From positions 1,915,428 through 1,979,427 of the forward strand of contig NZ_JAMFTH010000001.1 in assembly GCF_024195295.1 (NCBI RefSeq): a stretch of 64,000 nucleotides of DNA, in the 5' to 3' direction. Positions 17,622 to 29,260 of this stretch are shown one piece after another. Within the stretch, counting starts at the first letter, position 1, and each line of letters starts with the position of its first letter. Position numbers and translations under genes: made by a program. A model generated the notes under the pieces. That model made no database searches and was not told where the DNA came from. It saw only the letters and a program-made list of their open reading frames with translations. The DNA is from Gilvimarinus xylanilyticus. GTDB lineage: Bacteria; Pseudomonadota; Gammaproteobacteria; Pseudomonadales; Cellvibrionaceae.

Positions 17622-18626
17622 TCAAAACTGTTTCCGCAAATCCATCCCACGATAAAGCTGCGCCACTTCATCCCCATACCCATTAAACATCTGGGTATCG
17701 ATAATATTGGGGCTAAACAAGCCGCTGGGCAGGCGCCGTTCGGTAGCTTGGGACCAGCGCGGGTGGTCGACATTGGGGTTCACATTGGCGTAAAAGCCAT
17801 ATTCGTTCGGCGCCCGAACATTCCAGCTGGTGGCGGGCTCTTTTTCGGTAAACTCGATTTTGACGATGGACTTAATACTTTTAAAGCCGTACTTCCAGGG
17901 TACGACTAGGCGCAATGGCGCACCGTTTTGATTGGGCAGTACCTTGCCGTATAACCCCACGGCCAAAATAGTGAGCGGGTGCATAGCCTCGTCCATACGC
18001 AGCCCCTCGCGGTAAGGCCAATCGATGGTGCTAAAGCGGCTGGCCTGCTCCGGCATCTGCTCTTTATCCATCAAAGTGGTAAAGGCGACGTATTTGGCAC
18101 GGCTGGTGGGCTTAAACTGTTTGAGCAATTCACCCAGCTCAAAACCGACCCAGGGGATGACCATAGACCAAGCCTCCACGCAGCGCAGGCGATAAACGCG
18201 CTCCTGTAAGGTCACCTTCGCCAGTAAATCCTCTAAATTTACACTGCCGGTTTTTTCGGCGTGCCCGGCAATCTCTACCGACCAGGGGTGTGGCTTGAGG
18301 CTTCCACTGTGCTTGGCGGGGTCTGATTTATCATACCCAAACTCGTAAAAGTTATTGTAGCTGGTGACATGCTCGTAGGGCGTGAGTTCGTCAGCCACCG
18401 GATCGGGGGAAGCTTTGGCTTCGGCAATTCGCCGGGACAGCCATTCGGGGCCCTGACGCACGGGCGAGTCAGTAACAAAACCGGGCTTAGCAACTGCCAC
18501 CGGAGCTGCCGCCAGCGCCCCAGCCCCCAGGGCAAGCCCCATAAAACGCCGCCTATCACGGTAGACGGACTCGGGGGTGATTTCACTTTCTTTAATATCG
18601 GATGACGATTTAATTAACATAAGCAT
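17622..18626 (-). CDS. msrP: Protein-methionine-sulfoxide reductase catalytic subunit MsrP
   Basis: This 334-residue periplasmic molybdopterin enzyme reduces methionine sulfoxide in envelope proteins. A twin-arginine signal is present (RRRFMG at 25-30, then an alanine-rich hydrophobic stretch). Cys149 in [14 protein letters not shown] is the expected molybdenum ligand. SYNNFYEFG and [21 protein letters not shown] are typical of the YedY/SUOX fold. The start could also be two codons later; neither has a strong ribosome binding site. It is divergent from the sigma factor gene. Confidence 0.95.
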   Translation of the reverse strand: MLMLIKSSSDIKESEITPESVYRDRRRFMGLALGAGALAAAPVAVAKPGFVTDSPVRQGPEWLSRRIAEAKASPDPVADELTPYEHVTSYNNFYEFGYDKSDPAKHSGSLKPHPWSVEIAGHAEKTGSVNLEDLLAKVTLQERVYRLRCVEAWSMVIPWVGFELGELLKQFKPTSRAKYVAFTTLMDKEQMPEQASRFSTIDWPYREGLRMDEAMHPLTILAVGLYGKVLPNQNGAPLRLVVPWKYGFKSIKSIVKIEFTEKEPATSWNVRAPNEYGFYANVNPNVDHPRWSQATERRLPSGLFSPNIIDTQMFNGYGDEVAQLYRGMDLRKQF

Positions 18627-18739
18627 TCACTGCGTTTATTCAATGTCAGTTTGTAGACTGCGAAGCAGCGCAATTGTTACACGCCGTTATTGGTTATACG
18701 ATACTGGCCGTTAAATCGATGCATTCGGGACCTGCGAAT

Positions 18740-19963
18740 ATGTGTACGGAAACCACCATAGCGCACATTTACCAACAACACTCCAGGCAGGTGCTGGCAA
18801 CCTTAATTCGGCTGTTAAACGACTTTGATTTAGCCGAGGAGGCGCTGCACGACGCCTTCGCCAGCGCCCTTAAACAATGGCCAGCAGAGGGCATGCCCGA
18901 GAACCCCACCGCCTGGCTGGTTTCAACGGGACGCTTTAAAGCCATCGACAAGCTGCGCAAATTCAACCGCGAAGCGGCCTTGCCACCAGAAATCATCGAG
19001 CTTGAGGCGCAAGAGGGAAACACCGATGAGCCACACCTGGCGGATGATCGTCTGCGATTGATATTTACCTGCTGCCATCCGAGCCTTAGTCCCGAGGCGG
19101 CTACCGCTCTGACCTTGCGCGAAATATGCGATTTGTCCACCGAAGAGATAGCCCGCGCCTACCTGACCAAACCCGCCACCATTGCCCAGCGCATTGTGCG
19201 CGCCAAACGCAAAATTCAAACAGCGGGGATCCCCTACGAAGTACCGGGCAAACAGGCGTTACCCGAGCGTTTGCCCCGGGTGCTGCAAGTGGTTTATCTG
19301 ATTTTTAACGAAGGCTATCACACCAGCGGCGGCGCTGAGTTGCTCTGTCAGCAGCTGGCAGAAGAGGCGATTCGCCTGGGGCGCCTGATCGCTGAGCTAT
19401 TGCCCGAGCCAGAAGTGCTGGGCCTTTTAGCCCTGATGCTACTGCAACACAGCCGCCGCGATGCCCGCTGCGATGCCCAGGGAGATATTGTGTTGCTGCA
19501 AGATCAAAATCGCCAGCTGTGGCATCAAAACCTTATCGCCGAAGCGCTCACCTTGGTGCCCCGTACTCTGGTTGGCCGAGCCACCGGCCCCTATGCGCTG
19601 CAAGCTGCGATAGCAGCGCTGCATGCCCAGGCTAGCAGCACCGAAGCAACCGACTGGCAGGAAATTCACGGTCTGTACCACGTTCTCTACTCACGCAACC
19701 CCACCCCAGTGGTTGCCCTAAACCTTGCGGTGGCACAAGCCATGGCCGGAGAGACAGAGCAAGCCCTGACGACGATGACCCAACTGGCCGAGAATCAGCT
19801 AACCGACTACTGTCCTGCCCACGCCGCCCGCGCTGAGTTATTGCTGCGCTTAGGTCATATCCGTGAGGCAGCCGCCAGCTATCGCCGGGCTCTGCAACTC
19901 TCTACCCAAACACCAGAGCGGCGCCATCTACAAAAGCGTTTGCAAGAGTGCGAAGAAAAATAA
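18740..19963 (+). CDS. ECF sigma factor, ECF42-like, with C-terminal TPR-type extension
   Basis: This 407-residue protein has sigma region 2 at its start (YQQHSRQVLATLIRLLNDFDLAEEALHDAF, ending AIDKLRKFNRE). Region 4 lies around residues 110-160 (LTLREICDLSTEEIARAYLTKPATIAQRIVRAKRKI). About 230 further residues with LIFNEGYHTSGG and helical-repeat character follow. This length and extension are typical of the ECF42 group, which is encoded beside DGPF (YCII-related) proteins and lacks a conventional anti-sigma factor. The very next gene is a DGPF protein. The ATG at 18740 gives the expected length; 18719 and 18674 are upstream alternatives. Confidence 0.88.
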   Translation: MCTETTIAHIYQQHSRQVLATLIRLLNDFDLAEEALHDAFASALKQWPAEGMPENPTAWLVSTGRFKAIDKLRKFNREAALPPEIIELEAQEGNTDEPHLADDRLRLIFTCCHPSLSPEAATALTLREICDLSTEEIARAYLTKPATIAQRIVRAKRKIQTAGIPYEVPGKQALPERLPRVLQVVYLIFNEGYHTSGGAELLCQQLAEEAIRLGRLIAELLPEPEVLGLLALMLLQHSRRDARCDAQGDIVLLQDQNRQLWHQNLIAEALTLVPRTLVGRATGPYALQAAIAALHAQASSTEATDWQEIHGLYHVLYSRNPTPVVALNLAVAQAMAGETEQALTTMTQLAENQLTDYCPAHAARAELLLRLGHIREAAASYRRALQLSTQTPERRHLQKRLQECEEK

Positions 19964-20045
19964 AGCTCTCGTGTCGATCAGACCACAGGTAAAACGACTA
20001 GAGTCTGTAAAAGCGTCATAACCCGATAAGCTGAAGGACCCAATC

Positions 20046-20393
20046 ATGAAATACCTCTGCCTGGTATACAGCGACGAGCAAGACCTGCACAGCCTGCCCG
20101 ATAGCCCCGAAGATCGCGAATGCGCCGCCTACGCCCAGTCTTTAGTCGGCAGCGGGCACTTGCTCGCCGGCGAGGCGCTGCAAAGTGTCAATAACGCCAC
20201 CACTGTGCGTGTGCGCGGTGGTGAAGTGCATATAACCGACGGCCCCTTTGCCGAAACCAAAGAGCAACTGGCGGGCTTTTATATGATTGACGCCAAGGAT
20301 TTAAACGAAGCGCTGCGTATCGCCCAGGGCATTCCTCCCGCCCGGGTGGGCAGTATAGAAGTGCGACCCGTGCGCCAACTGCAAGTTGATTAA
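20046..20393 (+). CDS. YCII-related DGPF-domain protein
   Basis: This 115-residue protein begins MKYLCLVYSDE and carries the DGPF motif at residues 65-68 within TDGPFAETKEQLAGFYMID, then EALRIAQGIPPARVGSIEVRPV. The fold is a dimeric ferredoxin-like barrel. In other bacteria DGPF genes are genetic partners and targets of ECF42 sigma factors. Their biochemical role is unclear. AAGGA lies about eight bases before the ATG. The gap to the sigma gene is 82 bases and may hold a sigma-dependent promoter. Confidence 0.9.
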   Translation: MKYLCLVYSDEQDLHSLPDSPEDRECAAYAQSLVGSGHLLAGEALQSVNNATTVRVRGGEVHITDGPFAETKEQLAGFYMIDAKDLNEALRIAQGIPPARVGSIEVRPVRQLQVD

Positions 20394-20589
20394 CGGCCTT
20401 TAAGCGACAAATAAAAGCCTGGCTCGGGTCGAATGAGCATTCGCTCAACCGACTATTAACCAGGTAATTGAGATTGCTCGCGCTCGCCTTCGGCGAGGTC
20501 AGCGCATCCTGCGCCGCTGTTAACCCGACAATCATAATTGCCGGATGAATAGTTGAGGCTTTCCACACATTTAAACGGAGGTAAGCGCA
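20394..20589 (+). other. Intergenic region with small hairpin
   Basis: The 196-base gap includes a six-pair GC-rich stem with a three-base loop (CTCGCC...GGCGAG, about 20482-20496) that lacks a T-run. The second VOC operon part begins with a good GGAGGT ribosome binding site. A sigma-dependent promoter could lie here; none was identified. Confidence 0.35.
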
Positions 20590-20997
20590 ATGCCCGATAA
20601 AATTTTTGTTAACTTCCCGGTCAAAAGCCTGCCCACCAGCATCGAGTTTTTTCGCGGCCTGGGCTTTGATTTCGACCCGCAGTTTACCGACGACAACGCC
20701 ACCTGCATGATTGTCAGTGACAATATTTATGTGATGCTACTGACCGACAGCTACTTTAAAACCTTCACCCCTAAACAGCTGTGCAATACCCGCGACCAGA
20801 TAGAAACACTGGTGGCGCTTTCCTGCGCGAGCCGTGAGGAAGTGGATCATTTAGTGGAGCGAGGCATTGCGCTGGGTGGGCGAGAGCCGCGCGCAGCCAT
20901 GGATCACGGCTTTATGTTCCAGCGCACCCTGGAGGATTTAGACGGCCACACCTGGGAGCTGTTTTATATGGACCCTGAACATCTGCAAAAACAATAG
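20590..20997 (+). CDS. VOC (glyoxalase/bleomycin-resistance) family protein
   Basis: This 135-residue protein has the paired beta-alpha-beta-beta-beta units of the vicinal oxygen chelate superfamily: KIFVNFPVKSLPTSIEFFRGLGFDFDP at the start and DLDGHTWELFYMDPEHL at the end. The final Glu of GHTWEL is the usual metal-ligand position. The substrate is not predictable. It is 12 bases ahead of another VOC gene, and both follow the ECF42 sigma and DGPF genes, whose conserved neighbourhoods often contain small VOC-like proteins. GGAGG precedes the ATG. Confidence 0.88.
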   Translation: MPDKIFVNFPVKSLPTSIEFFRGLGFDFDPQFTDDNATCMIVSDNIYVMLLTDSYFKTFTPKQLCNTRDQIETLVALSCASREEVDHLVERGIALGGREPRAAMDHGFMFQRTLEDLDGHTWELFYMDPEHLQKQ

Positions 20998-21009
20998 GAG
21001 CCTGCCATT

Positions 21010-21423
21010 ATGCAAAGCCTAACCCCCTATGTTTTTTACAACGGCGACTGTCGCGCGGCGTTTGAGTTTTATCGCGATATTCTGCAAACCCCCATCGACG
21101 CCATAATGACCTATGGCGAAGCCCCGGGCGGATCGCCTGTCGCCGATGACTACAAAAATAAAATTATGCACGCCAGTATGAAGATAGGCGCCTCGACGCT
21201 TATGGCCTCGGATGCGCCGCCGGGCAACTATCAAAAACCCCAGGGTGTATCCATCTGCCTGCAAACCGATACCGCCGCCGAGGCCGAAACGCTCTATGGG
21301 GCATTAAGTGCGGGCGGCGAGATTCAAATGCCCATAGAAAAAACGTTTTGGGCGGAGCGCTTTGGCGCTTTTACCGATAAGTTTGGTATTAAATGGATGA
21401 TCAACTGCGACCCGGTTGAGTAA
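21010..21423 (+). CDS. VOC family protein, PhnB-like
   Basis: This 137-residue protein resembles the PhnB/3-demethylubiquinone-type branch of the VOC superfamily: LTPYVFYNGDCRAAFEFYRDIL at the start, KIMHASMKIGASTLMASD in the middle and FWAERFGAFTDKFGIKWMINCD at the end. PhnB itself is not known to be an enzyme of phosphonate breakdown, so the role is open. TAGGAG precedes the ATG. The stop is two bases from the stop of the convergent cupin gene. Confidence 0.9.
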   Translation: MQSLTPYVFYNGDCRAAFEFYRDILQTPIDAIMTYGEAPGGSPVADDYKNKIMHASMKIGASTLMASDAPPGNYQKPQGVSICLQTDTAAEAETLYGALSAGGEIQMPIEKTFWAERFGAFTDKFGIKWMINCDPVE

Positions 21424-21425
21424 GC

Positions 21426-21932
21426 TCAGTCCCAGTACGGCAAATTTTGCTCGCGCTTGCCGACGTGTAAAAACACTTCCGGTTTACCGTCGGCGCCCGA
21501 GTATTGCGCCATAACACCAAACTTACCGCTGTCGGGGTATTCGGCTAACTCGGGGGTTAAGCGGGTACTTACCGCTAAAAAGCGCAGCGATGATTTGCCA
21601 GTATTTATGATTTGATGGGCCGTTTCTGGCCCGCCGGCGGGGCAGGCGATTATATCGCCGGTTTTTATGGGGTGGCGCTCCGCGCCCAAGCGAACAACGC
21701 CTTCGCCTTCGAGGATAAAAAACATTTCCTCATTCACTCTGTGGCAGTGATAGGGAAATGCGCTTTTACCGGATTCAACCTCGGTGAGGTTATAGCCGAG
21801 CTGTTTGGCTCCCAGCTGAGGCCCAAGGTGGGCCATAGTCGCTCCATAGCGGTTACAGGTCTCGCCTTCGGGAGCCATTCCCGGCGGCATAGCACGAGTG
21901 GTGATATCAGCAATGTTAATAATGTTTGGCAT
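21426..21932 (-). CDS. Cupin-domain protein
   Basis: This 168-residue cupin has the metal-binding motifs: HCHRVNEEMFFILEGEG, where two His and a Glu are ligands, and the second motif with GPETAHQIINTG. The best guess is a small-molecule-binding or isomerase/dioxygenase-like cupin. The gene overlaps the upstream WYL regulator gene by 17 bases, so it is co-transcribed with it. The start is supported by GAAGGAA upstream. Confidence 0.88.
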   Translation of the reverse strand: MPNIINIADITTRAMPPGMAPEGETCNRYGATMAHLGPQLGAKQLGYNLTEVESGKSAFPYHCHRVNEEMFFILEGEGVVRLGAERHPIKTGDIIACPAGGPETAHQIINTGKSSLRFLAVSTRLTPELAEYPDSGKFGVMAQYSGADGKPEVFLHVGKREQNLPYWD

Positions 21933-22941
21933 ATTCTGGTTCCTTCGCGATATGCGAGTCGATGGCTGTGGAAGCGTTTAAAGTTGATCCGCCTAGGCTA
22001 TCGACAATGGCACGCGCCTTATCCCGCACTAAGGTGATTAACTCAGGCGGGCTTTCCAGCTGCGCGCCGGGCAAAAAACCCATCACCCGGCTGGCGGCCA
22101 TAGACAGATCGGCGCTTTTAAAGGTGACGGTCACGGCGCCGTCGGCGTGTTCCATCAGCGAATCCCAGCAGCAGGGGTGGTCTTTGGCCACCAGCGCCTG
22201 GGCGGGGGGAAATGACAAGACCACATCGAAGGACTCGGCATCCAGGGCATTCGGGTTGAAATGCTCATCGGCATCAAAATCGGCGGGCCTTACGAAGGTC
22301 TCGGCTAAGGTTTTTACCGCTTCGATTCGATCTACCCGGAATGACCGCAGCGCGCCGCGCAAGTGGCAAAAAGCCAGGCAATACTGTTGCCCCCAGCTGT
22401 ACACCAGCGCGTAGGGATTAATCGTGCGCCGCTCCGTGCTGAGCTGACCGCGTCCGCGATAGGCGATTTGTATACGGTTTTGTTCGTGCACTGCCCTGTA
22501 CACCGTTTGCAGCGTATCGTCGTCAACGCTGGGGTTAATCCGCGGCATACCCCGGGTTAGCAGACTTTCCTTGGCCCAGTTGATATCCGCCAACTGGGCC
22601 TCGGGCAAAACATTGGCAATTTTGGTCAGGGCACTCTGGGCCGACGGGCGAAACAGCTTACCCCAGGCGCGGGCGACCATTTCGGCGCCCAGGCAAACCG
22701 CCACTGCCTCGTCGGCCGAGAACATAAGCGGCGGCATTCGATAGCCCCGCACCAGCGAATACCCCCCGTGGGTGCCACGCTCGGCGTACACGGGCACGCC
22801 CATCTCCTCCAGCATGCCAATATAGCGCTGGATGGTGCGGACCGACACCTCAAGCTCTTCGGCGAGCTTAGAGGCGGGCAAATTAGGCTGGCGCTGCAGC
22901 GCCATAATCAAGTGGATTAAACGGGTCGCGGTGTTGGCCAT
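21916..22941 (-). CDS. WYL-domain transcriptional regulator (YafY/DeoR-like)
   Basis: This 341-residue regulator has an N-terminal winged helix-turn-helix (LIHLIMALQRQPNLPASKLAEELEVSVRTIQRYIGMLEEMGVPVYAERG). A WYL ligand-sensing domain follows, with YALVYSWGQQYCLAFCHLRGALRSFRVDRIEAV, and then a WCX-type C-terminal part. Such proteins sense nucleic acids or small ligands. It is divergent from a helical protein plus ABC transporter operon, and a perfect 10-bp-arm palindrome lies 38 bases upstream of its start. It probably controls itself, the cupin and possibly the transporter. Confidence 0.92.
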   Translation of the reverse strand: MANTATRLIHLIMALQRQPNLPASKLAEELEVSVRTIQRYIGMLEEMGVPVYAERGTHGGYSLVRGYRMPPLMFSADEAVAVCLGAEMVARAWGKLFRPSAQSALTKIANVLPEAQLADINWAKESLLTRGMPRINPSVDDDTLQTVYRAVHEQNRIQIAYRGRGQLSTERRTINPYALVYSWGQQYCLAFCHLRGALRSFRVDRIEAVKTLAETFVRPADFDADEHFNPNALDAESFDVVLSFPPAQALVAKDHPCCWDSLMEHADGAVTVTFKSADLSMAASRVMGFLPGAQLESPPELITLVRDKARAIVDSLGGSTLNASTAIDSHIAKEPEYAKHY

Positions 22942-22978
22942 GAAAAATCCCTAAATAAGTTTTTTAACCTTACCCAGT

Positions 22979-23003
22979 ATATACGTCAGATTATGACGTA
23001 TAT
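22979..23003. promoter_or_regulatory. Perfect palindrome, probable operator of the WYL regulator
   Basis: ATATACGTCA at 22979-22988 and TGACGTATAT at 22994-23003 are exact reverse complements separated by five bases. The site lies between divergent starts (22941 minus, 23054 plus), a typical place for an autoregulator's operator. Confidence 0.65.
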
Positions 23004-23053
23004 CGGATTTAACTTAGGGCGGAAGGATTACCTTGAACCAAAGGATGTAAAAT

Positions 23054-23560
23054 ATGCCAGCTCAGCCACAGATACCGAACCTAAGAGACGTTGAAGCACA
23101 GACCATGCGGGCCGAGTTGTTTGCCCTGGCTTTGCAACTGGGAGATCCCAGCGCATCGTCGGCCAGGCTAAACGCCACGTTTATCTGGCTACACGAGCGG
23201 TTGTTAAAACACCTACACACCCTCAACGACAAGCTGGAAACGGCGCTGCGCGATTATGACCCAGTGCTGGCCAACCGACTGGAGGACGGCGCTTTGCGCC
23301 TAACGGCACTGTTGCAAAAACTAACGCCACGGTTTGCCGAGCTACAGGCCGGCGAAGGTGCAGACCTAAGGCAGGAGCGCTATAGTCTGCATCTCGACTG
23401 GAATCTGCTGCTGGCGGAGTACTTGGTGCACCTGGACCTACAGGCGCGTGTGTCCCACTTACTCCAGCCCGGTACCGAGTACTGCCTCTCAAGCTTGGCA
23501 CTGCCCGACCCACTGGCCCACTGCCGTGAGCGAGTGCGCCAGTATCAGGCCTGCCGGTAA
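23054..23560 (+). CDS. Hypothetical helical protein upstream of ABC transporter
   Basis: I do not recognise this 168-residue soluble protein. It is predicted to be mostly helical, rich in Leu and Ala, with RLNATFIWLHERLLKHLHTLNDKLETAL and a late YCLSSLALPDPLAHCRERVRQYQ. No signal peptide or membrane segment is visible. It ends 19 bases before an ABC ATPase gene on the same strand and starts just past the palindrome, so it is likely part of that operon. AAGGATG precedes the ATG. Confidence 0.65.
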   Translation: MPAQPQIPNLRDVEAQTMRAELFALALQLGDPSASSARLNATFIWLHERLLKHLHTLNDKLETALRDYDPVLANRLEDGALRLTALLQKLTPRFAELQAGEGADLRQERYSLHLDWNLLLAEYLVHLDLQARVSHLLQPGTEYCLSSLALPDPLAHCRERVRQYQACR

Positions 23561-23579
23561 CCCTACTTAAGGAGAAACT

Positions 23580-24506
23580 GTGAACCCCATTATCGAGATA
23601 CGCGGTATCCAAAAAACCTATGCGTCCGGGTTTCAAGCCCTGCAACCGATTGACTTAAGTATCGAGCGCGGAGAGATCTTCGCCCTCTTGGGCCCCAACG
23701 GCGCGGGCAAGACGACCCTGATCAGCATTATCTGCGGCATTGTTAATGCCTCGGGCGGTCAGATCACAGCTGACGGCCTGGACATCCAGCGCGATTACCG
23801 CCAAGCGCGCCAACGCATCGGCCTGGTGCCACAAGAGTTGGCGGTGAATATTTTCGAAACCGTCTGGAACACCGTCAAATTCAGCCGTGGTCTGTTTGGT
23901 TGCGCGCCCGACGATGACTACCTGGAACAACTGCTCCGTCAGCTGTCTCTGTGGGATAAAAAAGACAACCCCATTATGGCGTTATCCGGCGGCATGAAAC
24001 GCCGAGTGCTGATTGCCAAGGCTCTCGCCCACGAGCCGCGCATTTTATTTTTGGATGAACCCACCGCCGGGGTCGACGTAGAACTGCGCCGGGATATGTG
24101 GGCCATGATCCGTCGTCTGCGCGAAGACGGCGTGACCATTATTCTGACCACCCATTACATTGAAGAGGCCGAGGACATGGCCGACCGCATAGGCGTCATT
24201 AATAAAGGCCAATTAATGCTGGTTAAAGAAAAACACGCGCTCATGCGCGACCTGGGCCGCAAGAGTTTGACCGTGCATTTAAATGCCCCGCTTGCTCAAC
24301 TGCCGCAAGCACTAGACCCAGCAGAAGTGGAGTTGAGCGCAGACGGCACCGAACTCACGTACCAATACAATACCGCCCGCGAAAACACGGGCGTGGCCCC
24401 CTTGCTACAACAACTGGCCGAGGCGGGCATCGGTTACTCCGACCTGTCGACCAAACAGAGTTCGCTGGAAGAAATTTTCGTCTCGCTGGTGGAGGAAAAA
24501 GCGTGA
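23580..24506 (+). CDS. ABC-2 type transporter ATP-binding protein (YadG-like)
   Basis: This 308-residue nucleotide-binding subunit has Walker A (GPNGAGKT), the signature motif LSGGMKRR, Walker [13 protein letters not shown] and the switch His in TTHY. A C-terminal extension of about 90 residues is typical of drug/polysaccharide ABC-2 exporters. It starts with GTG at 23580, preceded by AAGGAG. Its end overlaps the permease gene by four bases, forming the exporter pair. The cargo is unknown. Confidence 0.94.
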   Translation: MNPIIEIRGIQKTYASGFQALQPIDLSIERGEIFALLGPNGAGKTTLISIICGIVNASGGQITADGLDIQRDYRQARQRIGLVPQELAVNIFETVWNTVKFSRGLFGCAPDDDYLEQLLRQLSLWDKKDNPIMALSGGMKRRVLIAKALAHEPRILFLDEPTAGVDVELRRDMWAMIRRLREDGVTIILTTHYIEEAEDMADRIGVINKGQLMLVKEKHALMRDLGRKSLTVHLNAPLAQLPQALDPAEVELSADGTELTYQYNTARENTGVAPLLQQLAEAGIGYSDLSTKQSSLEEIFVSLVEEKA

Positions 24507-25264
24507 ATACATATGGAGTTAAAGCTATTTACTTGTTTGAGCTGGCGCGTACCTGGCGCACCTTAATGCAATCCATCGCCTCGCCGGTATTGTCTACCTC
24601 GCTGTATTTTATTGTGTTTGGCTCGGCCATCGGCTCACAGATTGTGTCCATTGACGGTATCAGTTACGGCGCTTTTATTATTCCGGGCTTGGTCATGCTG
24701 ACCATTCTGACCGAGAGCACATCTAATGCCTCGTTCGGCATTTATATGCCGAAATTCAGCGGCACCATTTACGAAATTTTATCGGCGCCGGTATCCGCGT
24801 TTGAAATTGTGGCGGGTTATGTGGGCGCGGCCGCCACCAAGTCCATTATTCTGGGGCTGATCATTTTGCTCACGGCGCGGTTATTTGTGGATTATTCGAT
24901 TGCTTACCCGTTGCTGATGCTGCTGTTTCTGGTGCTTACCTGTGTCACCTTTGCGCTGTTGGGCTTTTTAATCGGTTTGTGGGCCAATAGTTTTGAGCAG
25001 CTGCAAATTATCCCCATGATGGTCATTGCCCCGCTCACCTTTTTGGGCGGCACCTTTTACTCCATCAGCATGCTGCCGGAGTTTTGGCAAAAGGTCACCC
25101 TGTTAAACCCGGTGGTTTACTTGGTCAGCGGCTTTCGCTGGAGCTTTTACGGCAGCGCCGATGTTCACATTGGTGTCAGCCTGGCGATGATCACCCTGTT
25201 TATCGCCATCTGCAGCGGCCTGATTGCCTGGGTTTTTCACACCGGGTACAAGTTAAAAAGCTAA
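24503..25264 (+). CDS. ABC-2 type transporter permease (YadH-like)
   Basis: This 253-residue inner-membrane protein has six hydrophobic segments and the ABC-2 signature region near its end ([27 protein letters not shown]). It is the partner of the ATPase encoded just upstream. A GTG start at 24503 overlaps the upstream stop. Together they form a half-exporter of the YadGH/daunorubicin-resistance type. Control by the WYL regulator is inferred from the shared intergenic region. Confidence 0.93.
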   Translation: MNTYGVKAIYLFELARTWRTLMQSIASPVLSTSLYFIVFGSAIGSQIVSIDGISYGAFIIPGLVMLTILTESTSNASFGIYMPKFSGTIYEILSAPVSAFEIVAGYVGAAATKSIILGLIILLTARLFVDYSIAYPLLMLLFLVLTCVTFALLGFLIGLWANSFEQLQIIPMMVIAPLTFLGGTFYSISMLPEFWQKVTLLNPVVYLVSGFRWSFYGSADVHIGVSLAMITLFIAICSGLIAWVFHTGYKLKS

Positions 25265-25321
25265 GGTCTTCCGCTTATTTTTTCGAATAGGAAAAGTATA
25301 AAAAATGCAGTTTGGTGGCGA

Positions 25322-25424
25322 CCTGTAAACACGATAAAGATCAGAACACGCGGTAAATACCTCCCTGTAGCTCTGCTCCAGCGTCCATGCTGGAGAAGGT
25401 TCTGATCTTTACCGCGCTTACAGG
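25322..25424. repeat. Nested inverted-repeat element (REP/MITE-like)
   Basis: Outer 26-base arms (25322-25347 and 25399-25424) pair with three mismatches. They enclose a perfect seven-pair hairpin (25376-25382 with 25389-25395). The 3' arm can also pair perfectly with a second inner copy, CGCGGTAAA at 25349-25357 with 25408-25416, so two structures compete. No gene is inside. A 14-base stretch recurs at 57876-57889 in another hairpin. Confidence 0.65.
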
Positions 25425-25468
25425 CCTTCGCGTGTACATTTGGCTTAAAGCCCGAAACTTTTTATCCT

Positions 25469-25500
25469 GCATACGTATTCATAAAAATGAATACGTATGC
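25469..25500. promoter_or_regulatory. Perfect 14-bp-arm palindrome upstream of the pullulanase gene
   Basis: GCATACGTATTCAT (25469-25482) and its exact reverse complement (25487-25500) flank AAAA. It lies 71 bases before the ATG of the GH13 gene. It may be an operator for a regulator responding to alpha-glucans, or a leader hairpin. It is AT-rich and lacks a T-run, so a terminator is less likely. Confidence 0.6.
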
Positions 25501-25571
25501 AAATTTCTGCCTGGGATTTCCTGGCGTAATCTCTCCCACTCCAATAACCATAAAATACGGAGAGTTTATCC

Positions 25572-29135
<3,564 letters not shown>

Positions 29136-29150
29136 TAGTTACTCGCAGCG

Positions 29151-29181
29151 CTGGGCTGAACCTTCATTGAGTTCAGCCCAG
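29151..29181 (+). terminator. Hairpin after the pullulanase gene
   Basis: CTGGGCTGAAC (29151-29161) pairs perfectly with GTTCAGCCCAG (29171-29181). The following sequence is only moderately T-rich (TTGGTGTGATTCCATTTT), so termination may be weak or Rho-assisted. Confidence 0.6.
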
Positions 29182-29200
29182 TTGGTGTGATTCCATTTTA

Positions 29201-29228
29201 TTAGACATTCACACTTTTACGCTATAAT
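29201..29228 (+). promoter_or_regulatory. Probable sigma70 promoter of the hybrid kinase gene
   Basis: A perfect -10 TATAAT is at 29223-29228, preceded at 16 bases by TTAGAC as a weak -35. Transcription would begin near 29235, about 25 bases before the ATG at 29261. Confidence 0.5.
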
Positions 29229-29260
29229 TGCTAAAACTCATAAGCACTTAGCGCGTACTC

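Noticed and set aside
20482-20496. GC-rich hairpin considered as a terminator after the DGPF gene
   Set aside because: No T-run follows it and the stem is only six pairs.
20188-20568. 126-residue minus-strand frame over the DGPF gene and the following gap
   Set aside because: It overlaps a clear DGPF gene on the other strand and has no recognisable domain.
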